Assembly: GCA_030278955.1 (NCBI GenBank)
Contig: JAOANR010000009.1
Coordinates: 42,947,800-43,011,799, forward strand
Length of the DNA stretch: 64,000 nt
Direction: 5' to 3'
DNA from: Hygrophila difformis
Lineage: Eukaryota > Streptophyta > Magnoliopsida > Lamiales > Acanthaceae
The stretch's first letter is position 1. Every line of letters begins with the position of its first letter. The notes under the pieces were generated by a model, which was given only the letters and a program-made list of their open reading frames with translations, was not told the DNA's origin and made no database searches. Below, one piece after another: positions 1 through 10,640 of the stretch. The position numbers were made by a program, and so were the translations under genes.

Positions 1-38
1 TTCAGCATGTCCCATAGTTATATATATTTTTTGTTCAG

Positions 39-547
39 GATGTTGTGCAGAGTGCAGCAGGGTTCTCTCCATCAGTTACACGACCTGTATTTGCGAAGCA
101 CCAAGGTTTGTGACTTCATACTATTCGGGTTGTTAATGTAAATGCTTAGATCCCTCATCCACAAGTGCTCTTTAATATGGGAAGATCTGAGCTTCTAGTT
201 CATCCCTATAAAAATCATCTAGAAGATATAACATGCTTTAGCTCAATAAATATTAATGGGGAAGGATGCATCGATTTCAAATGAATTATTGTTATCTTTA
301 TTATTGTTTTCGTTGTCTGAGGGCAAGGTGATCAGAAAGATATGTTGATTTCACAGGGAATGCATCAGCTCAGCAGGCACTGCAGCTGTGCATGAACCCT
401 CCCCCGATTATGGGAAATGGAGCACATGCACAACAGTTTGTAATGCCAAGTGCTGTTCCACTTTCGCAACCTGTCTTCCCTGTGTTACATCCGCCTATTG
501 CTGTTCAAGGGACAACTGGTTTTTTGAGCACCAAGTATGGTGCTTGA
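39..547 (+). CDS. Last two exons of an unidentified plant gene
   Basis: Two exons fit one reading frame: 39-105 (after an acceptor ending in TTGTTCAG) and 357-547 (after a TTTCACAG acceptor), separated by a GT-AG intron at 106-356. The first exon gives 22 codons plus one base and the second supplies the other two, so the phase matches. The frame ends at TGA 545-547. The visible C-terminal 85 residues are rich in Gln, Pro, Val and Met, contain an MNPPPIMGNG stretch and end in STKYGA. I recognise no domain and cannot name the gene; a flexible tail of a regulatory or nucleic-acid-binding protein is possible but is only a guess. Earlier exons lie left of the window. The long open frame at 388-756 is a shadow of this exon. 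Confidence 0.7.
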
Positions 548-1455
548 GTTTCTCAGCTTTTCATCTTTCTTCCCAGGAAGCAAAAATTTTTGACACATCA
601 TTTTGTTCGAGGAGATGCCCAAGCATGCTGTCGTTTTTTCCTTGTCTGGTATGTTCTTGGTCCTTTGGTTGTCTTTTGTCTTTACAAAGGAGAGGTGGAG
701 GTGGAGATAGAGGGTTATACCATTATTTGACGGTTAAGATTTATTGCCACATTTAGTATTCATGCCATTCTTTTAGAGCAGCAGAGGTGATCTCGGGTCT
801 TGGTGAGGAATTATTATTACTATAAGTTTGTGAGTTTTGTTCTGTGGTTCCCTCTTGACGACTCATTAATAGCACAGCTCGCCTGCTCCTTTATACGATG
901 AGACTTGGATCACGTGCCGAGATTCTGTTCTGCTGCCTATGCTATTGTTTTTCTGTTTACATTTTCATTCATTATTGAGATATAAGTCTGGTTTAACCCA
1001 CAGCTAGTTTCCAGGTTTTTATTTCTGTCCTCTTTTGTTGTTTACTTGTTTTATTTGGAGCAGTGTTCTCTTCCGTTAAATTATACTACTACAAGTGAGG
1101 CATGTAGTGGCTTTGCCTCCACTTTATATTGTTTTCCGTTCATGTATACTAATTTTATGTACATTGGGATTGTTTGGTTGCAAACATATTCAAGAATACA
1201 TAACAGATTATTTATTTTAGTATGTATGATCGGCCTATATGCTTGTCTGGTAAATATGGAAGATTTGAATGAATATGTTAGAGTTCATATGTTAGATTTT
1301 GAGCATGTTAGAGAGCGTGTTGCCCTATTCTGCCCATATTCTCACCGGCTATTCAGCCAAACTATTATCTTGCTCTACTAGTCAAATTATGTTGTGGGCA
1401 GAGGTGGTGGTTGTAAAGTGAAAATACGGTTAAGATTTATTGCCACATTTAGTAT
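548..1455. other. 3' UTR and downstream flank
   Basis: There is no credible gene here. The stretch directly after the stop codon is probably 3' UTR of the gene ending at 547, although I see no unambiguous poly(A) site. An exact 34-bp direct repeat marks 730-763 and 1426-1459. The frame at 1046-1381 has no recognisable protein content. Confidence 0.5.
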
Positions 1456-1459
1456 TCAT
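730..1459. repeat. Pair of exact 34-bp direct repeats, 696 bp apart
   Basis: The sequence starting ACGGTTAAGATTTATTGCCA at 730-763 recurs without mismatch at 1426-1459. Both copies are preceded at a short distance by a GAGGTGG-type purine stretch. The right copy abuts the left edge of the GATC-rich repeat. The enclosed 662 bp shows no transposon termini I can identify. Confidence 0.8.
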
Positions 1460-2075
1460 TTATTGTTTTTACCTTTTTCTGGTTTTGGTTATGCTATTTT
1501 TTTTGTCAATTTTGTTTAATACTTCCCCCGTCTCGATATAAATGTTACGTTGGACTTTTTGATACTATTTACTGTGTAACTTTGATTCAAATTTTTATCA
1601 TAGCTATGTAAGGAAAAACATAGTCAAGTGAGATCTTGTTAGATTCGTCCAATCTTGTAGTTTTAGACAATCATCTTTTTATAAGTTTTTATTATACACA
1701 ATTTAAATTATAAACCGTTAAAAATGTGTATCGGCAAACGTGTCGGAAGGGAATGTAACAATTATATTGAGACGGAGGTAGTATATCTTTACAATATTGA
1801 ACCCAGAATGGTTGAGTTATGTGTCGGTATTTAACTTCAATTCCATTGTATCGTGAATAAACATGCTATTTAACTATCAAATTTTTGTTCAAATGGATCT
1901 AAAATAGATATTTTCAATTTTAAATGTCATCAATTTAGTGAGATAATTAACAAGTATCAATTTAAAAAAAAAACATAAATAACAATTTCATAGGATCTTA
2001 GGATTCCGATTCGATCATACAATTCCGATTTTACAAAGATAAAAACGATCCTAGGGTTAGATTACAAATTTCCTT
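1456..2075 (-). mobile_element. GATC-rich repeat element, copy A (MITE-interrupted)
   Basis: Read on the reverse strand, this region matches the insertion at about 33915-34437. Shared stretches include the GGATCGTTTTTGTCTTTG-like block, the segment around 'cctaagatcctatgaaat', and a long AT-rich body ending near 'gcataaccaaaat'. A Stowaway MITE at 1522-1781 sits inside it, and the homology resumes on both sides. This copy lacks the GATCCTA-repeat terminus that copy B has. No coding capacity is visible, so it is a non-autonomous element of unknown superfamily. Confidence 0.7.
1522..1781. mobile_element. Stowaway-type MITE (family 1)
   Basis: A 260-bp element flanked by TA on both sides (1520-1521 and 1782-1783). 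Its termini resemble the CTCCCTCCGT / ACGGAGGGAG inverted repeats of plant Tc1/mariner-derived MITEs (here CTTCCCCCGT and ACGGAGGTAG). The internal GATCTTGTTAGATTCGTC block is shared with the copies at 13510, 56755 and 61338. Confidence 0.85.
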
Positions 2076-2170
2076 ATTTACAGTTGGACACCATCATTTA
2101 TTCAAGAGATTATTATTAAAACAGGTCACTACAATGATCTTTATTAATTTTCAACCACAACAAACACATA

Positions 2171-2339
2171 CTCCTACTTACTATTTTTGGATGTCCCATT
2201 ACAAATGTCTTCTTTCTATAAATAGAAATAATTTTCCCCACCAACAACTATGTGGACCCCTACCATATACTCACAAACCAACTCTACCTTAATTCCCGTG
2301 CCCAACAGTAACAAGACACTTGGAGTGGGACGGAGGGAG
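2171..2339. mobile_element. Degenerate Stowaway-type MITE (family 2)
   Basis: The right end is canonical (GGGACGGAGGGAG followed by TA). The left end is eroded (CTATTTTTGGATGTCCCATT). The body lacks the GATTCGTC block of family 1 and carries an ACAAATGTCTTCTTTC motif instead. Confidence 0.55.
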
Positions 2340-2466
2340 TACTATTGAATTAGGCTTACTGCTATGTTAGGTTATTGTTACTCCGTATTTCAGAACGAAT
2401 GACTTTGTAGTAGCATGTATTGGTATTTTAGGTCACTTTGATATGATTAATCAATACAGGTTATAA

Positions 2467-2586
2467 TATATTGGTTGGGGTTCGAATCCCCACCCCGGCT
2501 CCCTATCACTCACCTTTGTTCATTTTCTAATTTTTGTGGTATGGGCTCCCACCACTCCTTTTCAGGCTCCTCAAAAAAAAAAAAAA
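2467..2586 (+). mobile_element. 5'-truncated tRNA-derived SINE
   Basis: It begins just upstream of a polymerase III B-box-like GGTTCGAATCC (about 2479-2489), continues through a pyrimidine-rich body with GGGCTCCCACCA, and ends in poly(A). A 14-bp target duplication with one mismatch flanks it (2453-2466 and 2587-2600). It shares its 3' half with the SINE at 2937 but lacks the A box, as expected from incomplete reverse transcription. Confidence 0.8.
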
Positions 2587-2624
2587 AATACAAGTTATAA
2601 CGTATAACACAACCTTGTAACTTA

Positions 2625-2863
2625 CTTCCTCCATTTTTTTTTGCCCATTTGGGTTTTGGTTACTATTCGCACATACTTCGATTTAAACTTTTATCATAAT
2701 TATAAAATTAAAATATAGCCAAGTGGAATCTTGTTAGATTCGTCTCATTGTGTAGTTTTTAATTGCCGAATTTTAGAATTTTTACTTATTCCGAACTTGA
2801 GTTGTTAATGGTTTAAAATATGCATTGGACTGGGTGCACTGTGGGTTCGTAGTAAATAAAAAA
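2625..2863 (+). mobile_element. Stowaway-type MITE (family 3), 3' end lost
   Basis: A TA followed by CTTCCTCCATTTTTTT starts the element. The body matches, in reverse, the interrupted MITE beginning at 3564, including GCATTGGACTG..GTGCACT and the final GTTCGTAG..AAATAAAAAA. The terminal GGAGGGAG is missing, and the sequence passes into a short duplicated stretch (CGGATGACCTGTGA twice, near 2864 and 2904). Confidence 0.7.
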
Positions 2864-2936
2864 CCGGATGACCTGTGAATAAAAAAAAAATCTTGTCACA
2901 AAACGGATGACCTGTGATTAATCAATAGTAATTGTT

Positions 2937-3105
2937 GGGGATGAGAACTTAGCCCAAGTGATTAAGTCCCCAGACTTTCAACGGAATGTTGGAGGTTCGA
3001 TCCCCACTGGCCCCCTATCCCTCCCTTTTATCCCCCTTTGTAATTTGTGTGACATGAGCTCCCACCATCCCTTTCCCAGGCCTTCAATGGCTCTAAGAAA
3101 AAAAA
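2937..3105 (+). mobile_element. Full-length tRNA-derived SINE
   Basis: A 169-bp element with an A-box-like TAGCCCAAGTG (about 2950-2960), a B box GGTTCGATCC (2994-3003) and a poly(A) tail. A perfect 16-bp target duplication flanks it (2921-2936 and 3106-3121), diagnostic of LINE-machinery retroposition. The A-box/B-box spacing fits a tRNA-like head. It cannot encode protein. Confidence 0.92.
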
Positions 3106-3121
3106 ATCAATAGTAATTGTT

Positions 3122-3561
3122 TTTATTCAACAACCAAAAGGATAAAAAATAAAAATCCTACCTTTCACTTGTTTAATTTCTCCATGGGCTTGGATTCATT
3201 CTCCTCATCTTGTCCCCCATCACAATACACCAAAACTAATGAATTGAAGGGCCAATTGTTCAATTAATCATAATTAATTAGTATTAATCAAGAGTGATTT
3301 AAGAAAATTAACCTGAATTATTCTCTATTTTAAATTTTTATATATAAACCTTTTAGTAGAAACAATACACGTGCTGAAAAAGAATGTACTTATTTTCCCG
3401 GTCCAACTTAAATCTAATAGAAACCTACCGAAATTTTCGTCGTCGAGCCCTTACGAAAATCCCCATACCCTTAGAGTACGTTTGGTTGGATTGATCTTAC
3501 ATACGAGTAGGAATGTCATTATCAGAAAATCTAAGATTGTTGAGAATATAAATAACAGAAA
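3122..3561. other. Intergenic stretch without recognised features
   Basis: AT-rich DNA with no transposon ends, RNA gene or coding similarity that I can identify. The short open frame at 3371-3598 overlaps the next MITE and looks like chance. Confidence 0.5.
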
Positions 3562-3799
3562 TACTTCATCCATTTTTTTATTTGCTACGAACTCATAGTG
3601 CACGCAGTTCAATGCACATTTTAAACTATTAATAACTTAAGTTCGGTACAAGTAAAAATTCTAAACATTTAATATTTAAAAACTACACGACAAGACGAAT
3701 CTACTAAAATCTTTCTTTGATATATCTTAACTTATATAACTATGATAAAACTTTAATTTAAAGTGTGTGCGTGAATATTGGCTGAAACTCAAATGGTGT

Positions 3800-4144
3800 T
3801 GTTAAAAAAACCAGCCCAGCCCATATGAATTAGCCTAGTCCGCATTGAAATCGGCCCAGCCCATGAGCCGCTACTAGGGTTTGTGCAGGTCTATAAATAA
3901 GACCTTAGGCAGCCATATCAAAACACCTCCAATGAACTCTTTAAAGAGCTGCATTATTTTCTTTCATATTTTTTCCTGCTTTCAGTTTTTCTTTCTTTTA
4001 CAGCTTTCTACAATTCAATTATTTACCGCTTTCTTATATCTTTTGTTCAATTCTTGTACTTCAATTTTAGTACTTTTGTAATTCCTTCAATTGCAATCAA
4101 TTCCAGTTTCTTCTTCTTTCCTCAACAATTTTTACGGTACAACA
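3800..4144 (+). repeat. 5' LTR of the gag-only element
   Basis: 345 bp; it carries a TATA-like CTATAAATA at 3891-3899 and a pyrimidine-rich downstream half, and ends GGTACAACA immediately before the primer-binding region. Confidence 0.88.
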
Positions 4145-4322
4145 AATTGGCACGCCTAGTGGGACACGAAGTGGAAACGATATCCGCTTGAAGGAGATGT
4201 TTCTACAAGAGCAAACACATGCTAGAGCATATATTACAGAATACTCCGGCGACACGGCGATAAACATTGCACAATGAAGAATCATTCAGAACCCCACACT
4301 TTTGGAGCAGATACGGCTATCT

Positions 4323-5180
4323 ATGATAGTATGGATGGCTGATTTAATGCCATTTCTGGCAAAACATCTGATGGATGTCATGCGGCCTGCAATAGTCGAT
4401 CTGGTAGATAAGGTGTGCGGATCCTTGCATCTTCAACAAGAAGAAGTTGTTTCTGCGATCAACGCTAGTGCGTCGCCTTGTCACCCATGTCTGGGCCATC
4501 CGGTGGCCAACAGAGGACGTGGGGGGTCTCAACTTGCCAGCCGCCATTCTCAGATCTTGGTGGATTTGGCCGCTCTTTCAGTCACCCTACCAAACAACAC
4601 CCGTCTATGCACCAGCGGCACAGAGCGTGCCAAATTTCACATAAGCGGAACCTCCGATGCCGATCTACAATACGCCAGCTCCAAATGGTTGTTTAATGGC
4701 CTCAGTAGGCCTAGCGTGCAACTATATCAAGCGGCGGCTCTTGTGCCGAACATGCCTACAGTGCTGTATGCGGCGAATTTCTCGGCAGTACCGACGCCCA
4801 TGCCAAACTCTAGTTGGACACCTCCAACGCTAGGGGGGCAGTCGCCACAGCCACAAGGAGTGGCAATGACACCTACCATTCTGCCTACGCACGTTATGCC
4901 TCATACGCAGGCACCAGCGGTGCCAACCGAACTGCTAGCGGATGTGATGCAACAACATTTTGGGATCCAGTTGAGGCCAATGGAGCGGCCTACTTATAGA
5001 AAGCCCTATCCTGACTGGGCGGACATAATGCAGCCCTATCCGAGAGGATTCAAACTGCCCGAGTTCACTATGTTTCCGGGCAGACAGATGGCGAAGGCGG
5101 CTAGACAGAGAGGATGGCCAAGATTTTTATTTTTATTTTTATTGTTTGTCTCTCTTGCTGAAAAATGTCTGCTTTTATAA
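4323..5180 (+). CDS. Truncated Ty3-type Gag
   Basis: The first in-frame ATG is at 4323, giving 285 residues. The C-terminal half matches the reverse-strand gag near 63383-63952: both share a block containing QQHFGIQLR, KPYPDW and LPEFTMF (KMPEFTMF in the other copy). Similarity stops right after FTMFPG, exactly where Gag should enter its conserved helical capsid domain. The last roughly 35 residues are unrelated and hydrophobic, apparently read from element DNA joined by an internal deletion. No zinc knuckle remains. The N-terminal half looks degenerate. A functional Gag is unlikely. Confidence 0.6.
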   Translation: MIVWMADLMPFLAKHLMDVMRPAIVDLVDKVCGSLHLQQEEVVSAINASASPCHPCLGHPVANRGRGGSQLASRHSQILVDLAALSVTLPNNTRLCTSGTERAKFHISGTSDADLQYASSKWLFNGLSRPSVQLYQAAALVPNMPTVLYAANFSAVPTPMPNSSWTPPTLGGQSPQPQGVAMTPTILPTHVMPHTQAPAVPTELLADVMQQHFGIQLRPMERPTYRKPYPDWADIMQPYPRGFKLPEFTMFPGRQMAKAARQRGWPRFLFLFLLFVSLAEKCLLL

Positions 5181-5259
5181 AAAGCTAGACAAGTCAGCCT
5201 CATTTAGAACGCGCATATTTGTCTTAAGCCTAATAGAAAAATTGTGCGAGGGGGGCATC

Positions 5260-5612
5260 TGTTAGTCCAAGAAAAAATCGGCCCAGCCCATATGAATTAG
5301 CCTAGTCCGCATTGAAATCGGCCCAGCCAATGAGCCGCTACTAAGGTTTGCGTAGGTCTATAAATAAGACCTTAGGCGGCCATATCAAAACACCTTCAAT
5401 CAACTCTTCAAAGAGCCGCATTATTTTCTTTCATATTTTTTCCTGCTTTCAGTTTTTCTTTCTTTTACAGCTTTCTGCAATTCAATTATTTACCGCTTTC
5501 TTATAGCTTTTGTTCAATTCTTGTACTTCAATTTCAGTACCTTTGTTATTCCTTCAATTGCAATTTAATTCCAGTTTCTTCTTCTTTCCTCAACAATTTT
5601 TACGGTACAACA
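5260..5612 (+). repeat. 3' LTR of the gag-only element
   Basis: 353 bp and highly similar to 3800-4144, with scattered substitutions and a few indels near its start, so the insertion is not very recent. Confidence 0.88.
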
Positions 5613-5641
5613 GGTGCTATTAAAAAAAAATGGAGGGAGTA

Positions 5642-5889
5642 TTATTTTTTGTCATTTTAACATTTCTTCGCTTGGTTGAATTGGGAATCTTATACTCACA
5701 GTTCAAACTAATTTACAATATATGTCCTTACTTTTAAATTAAAAAGTACTATAAGTATGACATTTTACTGAATAATAAAATATTATATTTATACATAATT
5801 TTTTTTTTAAAAAATAGAATTTTTTTTATACATAATTTACTATAAGATAACTACTATTTTTTAGTAATTAGCTAGATCATGTGCAGTCA
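5642..5889. other. AT-rich spacer
   Basis: AT-rich DNA with homopolymer runs; no feature recognised. Confidence 0.5.
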
Positions 5890-6387
5890 GCTTCTCTTCA
5901 CTTCAATTGTGCTTTCATGGAAAATATTCACTGGCGTAAGGTTAAGATCTTGATATGCCTTGAAAGGATTGGTAGAACTTTGGAAAATATTGACTTGGCC
6001 CGACTATATTTTTGGAATCGGAAATGAAACGTGAGTATGACCTCATTCTGATTCAAGAAGAATTACAGTGGTATCAATAAGGTTGGGATAAGTGGGTCAC
6101 GTTTGGGACCGGAATACCATATATTTTCATGCTATGGCTAAGAATAAAAGAAGTCGGGAGACCGGAGAGGTTTCATGTCTTTTTGTCCCATTCGGCACTT
6201 GGTGTGAGGATGCCTGATATGCTTAAACTTAATGCTAGGGATTATTTTATGCAACTCTTTACTTTCCCTCTAGGACCTTCCTAGGCAAGGAGGTGGTGGC
6301 AAGTGTATATGTCATTCGATTCGTGCTACTAAATCAGAATCTATTTCCAATGAGGTGTCCAAGGAGGAAGTGTTCTAGGTTGTTTCG
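5890..6387 (+). pseudogene. LINE fragment, upstream of the RT core (left half)
   Basis: In interrupted frames this reads as the segment linking endonuclease and reverse transcriptase in plant L1-type LINEs. A lysine-rich IL..LERIGR..LE helix is followed by an EEL.W(F/Y)Q motif, a GDRNTK.FH-like motif (about 6090-6120) and an acidic SKEEVF (about 6358-6376) just before the RT domain. Stops and frameshifts are frequent. The frame resumes across the 8.4-kb insertion at 14810 with SF.APGADGFTAFFY, so this is one LINE split by a later insertion. Confidence 0.8.
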
Positions 6388-7336
6388 TGCATGGTAGCCC
6401 AAGCCATGGTTCAGATACCCGATGGCCCGTCTTCAAGACGGTGAGCTAAAAGTTTACAGACCAAGTGGCCGGACCGCTACGGACTTATGCTGAAGAATGG
6501 GAGCTGACTAAGCCAACCTTCGGAGGAAGAACAATAATCACATGGAAGCTACTGGAGGAAGAAGGCTATGCTGAAAACACTTAGAGGATTTTTTGAAGAG
6601 TTCCACACGCGGTGTCTTTTCTGCCACACGGTATGTCATTTCACATCGCGTAGGAACAAAGCGTGGGAATATTGTAGAGAAACACTTAACAGAATTTTGA
6701 AGACCAAGTCAAGTGATGTCCGTACGCGATATTCTAAACAAAGCGTTTTCTACTACAGTCATAGCGTTGCACAAAAGAACATCGCGTGAGTCCTGAAGCA
6801 AGACTACTGTTTCCGCGGCACTGTCATTTTTAGGCGGCGTCCAATCTGCGACAAAGCGTGAGGAAGGAAGCATAGGCGATGAAGCGTGCAGACAATATCT
6901 TGTTTCCATATCTTTTATTTGTTAGTTATTTCTTTCCTTTTATTAGATTTAGTATATTTAGTTTCCTTATTTTGTGGGATTTATTCCCTTAGCTGATAGG
7001 TTTACTTGGGGCCTATATATAGGTCCTCATTTACTCTTGTAAATACTTTTGATTATTTGATGAATGCAATTTCTCTTTTCAAAAGTCAATTATTCCAAGT
7101 GCTCTCAAAACTTTGTGTGTTTCATTTGGCAAACTCACCTTGCAATATTTGAAACTGGATTGCTCGATTTCATCCAAGGAGGATCATTGGAAGAGGGGGT
7201 GCGCTTATTCCCTAGAGGTTGAACTCCATCCCAATTCTCTTGATCGAATTGGTAGGTTTCATCGTATCTTTCATTTCATTTTTCCGTGTTTTCTTCAAAG
7301 TCCAATTGTGTCTGGAATCGATCTGTGGCGGTATCA
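6388..7336 (+). repeat. 5' LTR of the CRM-like element
   Basis: About 949 bp with a TATA-like CTATATATAG at 7012-7021. Compared with 13915-14804 it carries many substitutions and indels, indicating an old insertion. Confidence 0.82.
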
Positions 7337-7343
7337 TAAATTT

Positions 7344-7360
7344 CGGTATCAGAGCCTCGA
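7344..7360 (+). promoter_or_regulatory. Primer-binding site, initiator Met tRNA type
   Basis: The sequence CGGTATCAGAGCC differs by one base from the TGGTATCAGAGC common after plant 5' LTRs. It marks where minus-strand DNA synthesis would have been primed. Confidence 0.8.
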
Positions 7361-8739
7361 TTCTAGTTCAATAGGTGTTTTTCAATTCCTATAAATCAAA
7401 AATCCGAAAATTCCTTCGTGTTCTTGAGTTATTATTCACGCCAGATTTTCATTTTTGATTTTATGGTATTTTTTCATTCATTATTAGTCAAATCTAAAAT
7501 TGATATTTGGAATTCTCGTGTCGAGTACATAAATCTGCATATAAAGATTTTCCAAATCAGATAAGATTTGAGCAAGATATGATGATTTGAAGATTACGTG
7601 CATATCCTTGAATATTCATACGAAATTTAAAAGGATCTGTCTCTTTGATCCTTGTGCCAGCTTGTTTTGAGCGTGTTTTCATTTATTTGACCTCTGTGAT
7701 TGAAAATCTTATGCTTGTGATTGATTGTTTACTATTTTAGTCGAATTTATTTCATAAGATTGTCTCAAGAGCGAAGTGTGTATTTTTGGTGTTCTTGGTG
7801 TGTTCATCAAGTTCATCAAATCTTGTAGAGTGTTCTAGAGATATTATATTTTGATCTTTTGAAGTTGATTATTGAGGGTGTTATTGGGAGATTGGTATTT
7901 GTTTGAACAGAAGTTTGTTACGGGGATTCAGATTTTGTTACAAGGGTTTAACGGTTTGTTACGAGTTTGTTACGTGGGGACCAGTTTGTTAAGTCCATTT
8001 TATTTGCTGAAATCTGTTTCTTCTCACCATTTTCTCACGCTACAGTTTTTATTCCACAAAGCGTGTGAACAAAGCGGCGTGCATCCGAAAGAAAATCAGA
8101 AAAATTTTACCAAGTGTTGAGACACACTATATTCTTTAGGAAAACATCGCGTGAAGCGTGTCCAGTCGAAAAAAATGACAACACGGAAGTGGGTATATAC
8201 AACTGGCACAATTTTTTCTCTGAAATTTATTTTCAAGAACATAGAGTTGAAGTTCCATCCGGCAATGTTCTGATATTGGAATTTCTCTCAAATATAGTGA
8301 AACTCAGTTGTTGAAAGACACAACGTGTTTGGGAAAATTTGGATTGCTTATACGCTCCATACCATCTACTTCATATATCTTTGGGGGATTGGGAGTCGAG
8401 TGTTGTTGAGTCACTTTTCATAATTTCAAAGAGACAATTGATTGCAATTATGTGACTAACGCACTGAACTTGATATTACTTGCATTAATTTATCACACTT
8501 TGCTGTTTGTATCGGTTCTTGATTAAGTCGAACAGTGCAACTTGATTCTTATACTGTGCGTACATTATACCTCAAAGCACAATCCTCTGAATTTGACCCA
8601 TGTTGGGTGACAAAACAAAAAGATCTGAGGAAGAATTGTTGACAAACCAATTGATTACTACACTGTGTGACATTGTGAGATCACCACAAATACTTCATTC
8701 TTTATACTGACATCTTATACATATACTTTAGTGTTTGTT
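7361..8739 (+). other. Untranslated leader of the CRM-like element
   Basis: A 1.4-kb stretch between primer-binding site and gag with no substantial coding frame. The open frames at 7872-8120 and 8114-8314 have no recognisable domain. Confidence 0.55.
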
Positions 8740-10640
8740 ATGGCAGGTGATACTCCATTGACCATGGAAGCACTCCAAGGAGTACTTGCTCAACAAAGCC
8801 ATGAACTCTGTGCTAAAATGGACCGAATGGAACATGACATTAATGGGCAGTTCAATGACATTACTGAGAAGTTTGATGCCAAGCTATCTGAACAACAAAG
8901 CATCATCATAGATGATTTACTGAAAGTCATTGATAGAAAATTTAATTCTTTGAATAGAAATCCTACTGATCCATCTTATATTGCAGGTACTTCTGATAAA
9001 GGGAAAGAATAGGTGTCTGAAGTTGAAAACTTTAACAGAAGATACGAACCTCCTTGAACTAATACCAGATCTTTTCAAACCACCACTGAAGAAATGAGGG
9101 GCCAAGGATGAGACCACAAAGGGGTGCTCCAATCAGAACACAAGAAGAGTTTCAAACCATCTTCGATGAGGATGATGACCGAGATGATGATTGGGAGCGA
9201 GTTTCTGTGCGTCAAGGAAACCAAAGAAATCAACTGGGAAGGAACCAACATCGCCGATTTAATCAAAGGGCTGCGATTCCAGAGGAAGACACTGATGATA
9301 GTCTTATGGCTATCAAATTCACCATTCCAACCTTTAGGGGGACCACTGATCCTAATGAATTCATTGAATGGCATGATCAAATGGAATTAATTGTTAATGT
9401 CCATAGATATTCTGAAAGAAAGAAACTATAATTAGTTGTCATTGAATTTAGGGATTATGCCTTAAGTTGGTGGAAAAATCTATGTTATGATTAATGATAG
9501 GTTGCAGTATGAACAAATCCAGACTTGGACTGGATTAGTTGAAGCTATGAGATATAGATTTGTACCTCTAAAATACAAACCAGAGTTATTTATTAAGCTT
9601 TCTTTTCTTACGCAGGGAACCAAGACTGTGGAAGAGTACTACCATGAACTAGAACGATTATTGATGAGATGTGGAATCGTTGAAGATGAGGACATTACCT
9701 TGAGCAGATTTGCAGGTGGATTAAGGAAGGAAATCTTTAAAGAAGCAAATCTTGGAGGATTTGGTTCCCTTGCAGAATTATATGATAAAGCACTGAAAAT
9801 AGAGAGGCAACAAAAGGAGGCAAGGACTTTTCCTGTGAGATCCACTGTTGCGGGCAACAATTCAAAAACATGGTTGGTGAAAACACAATCACAACAATGG
9901 AATGATAAGAAGCAACTGACCAAGCCTCAAACCGTGAATCAGAACAACAAGCCTCGCACCTTTGAAATTGGTAAGAATTTTCAAGAGTACAGAAAGGATG
10001 ATAGGCCAAGAGGGTAGAGGCTGATAGGAATCGGGGAGGCCGAGACAAAAGAGATGTTGTGTGTTGGAAATGCCAAAGACGTGGTCATTATGCAAGTGAA
10101 TGCATCAATGTGAGAAAGGTGGCATTCTTGGATACCGGAGAAGAAAGACTAGTGGCCATCACTGAAAGCGGCATGCTGAACCCAATTGATGAAGAAGAGG
10201 AATGCCCGAATGAAAATGATGAGATTGAATATGCTGTTGAAGAAGATCCAGAAGGAAGAGAAACAGTCGAAGTGGAAGAAACATTTCAGACTATGGTGGC
10301 AATGAGAATTTTCAATGCTAAAACATCATCTGATGATCAAAGGGAGAACTTATTTCATTATTTTGGTACTATTAATGGTAAAGGTGCTACAATTATTGTT
10401 GACAATGGGAGTTGCACTAATGTAGTTTCTCTTTTTTGTGTACGTAGGTTGAACTTACTTTTGAAGGAGCATGCAAGTCCATATCTGCGACACTATCTGC
10501 GACACTGGATGAATACAAGTGGCCGACTCAAAGTGACACATCAAGCACGTGTTCCAATTACAATAGGATCGTATACTGAAAATGTTTTGTATGATGTGAT
10601 TCATATTAATGCGTGTCATGTACTGTTATGAAGGCCTTGG
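8740..10640 (+). pseudogene. Broken gag and protease region of the CRM-like element
   Basis: The frame opens at ATG 8740 (MAGDTPLTMEAL) with a short coiled-coil-like start and is interrupted by a TAG at 9010-9012 and by frameshifts. The capsid-like domain is clearest at 9487-9830 (LFIKLSFLTQGTKTVEEYY, FAGGLRKEI). A CCHC zinc knuckle, CWKCQRRGHYASEC, sits at about 10062-10103. The protease follows, with an altered DNGS where D-S/T-G-type motifs are expected (about 10400). A TGA ends the frame at 10629-10631. The protein would have been the structural Gag plus protease. Confidence 0.8.

Larger units (their letters stand above)
3800..5612 (+). mobile_element. Small gag-only LTR retrotransposon
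   Basis: A 1,813-bp element with LTRs at 3800-4144 and 5260-5612, both TGTT..ACA, flanked by the near-identical 5-bp duplications GGTGT (3795-3799) and GGTGC (5613-5617). A primer-binding-site-like segment follows the 5' LTR at 4145-4165 (TTGGCACGCC..). A polypurine tract (GCGAGGGGGGCATC) precedes the 3' LTR. The only coding content is a truncated Ty3-type gag, with no protease, RT or integrase. It resembles gag-only non-autonomous elements and would need enzymes in trans. Confidence 0.88.
3564..5639 (-). mobile_element. Stowaway-type MITE (family 3) split by an LTR element
   Basis: The left part runs from TA (3562-3563) to 3799 and the right part from 5618 to 5639, ending TGGAGGGAG before TA (5640-5641). 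Together they form one element in the orientation opposite to the copy at 2625. The LTR element at 3800-5612 sits between the parts, with 5-bp duplications GGTGT and GGTGC. Confidence 0.75.

Noticed and set aside
388..756. 122-codon ORF
   Set aside because: It overlaps the spliced terminal exon in another frame; the exon model has matching splice phase and a natural stop.
2478..3003. tRNA genes suggested by B-box sequences
   Set aside because: Poly(A) tails and long target duplications show SINEs; no cloverleaf can be assembled.
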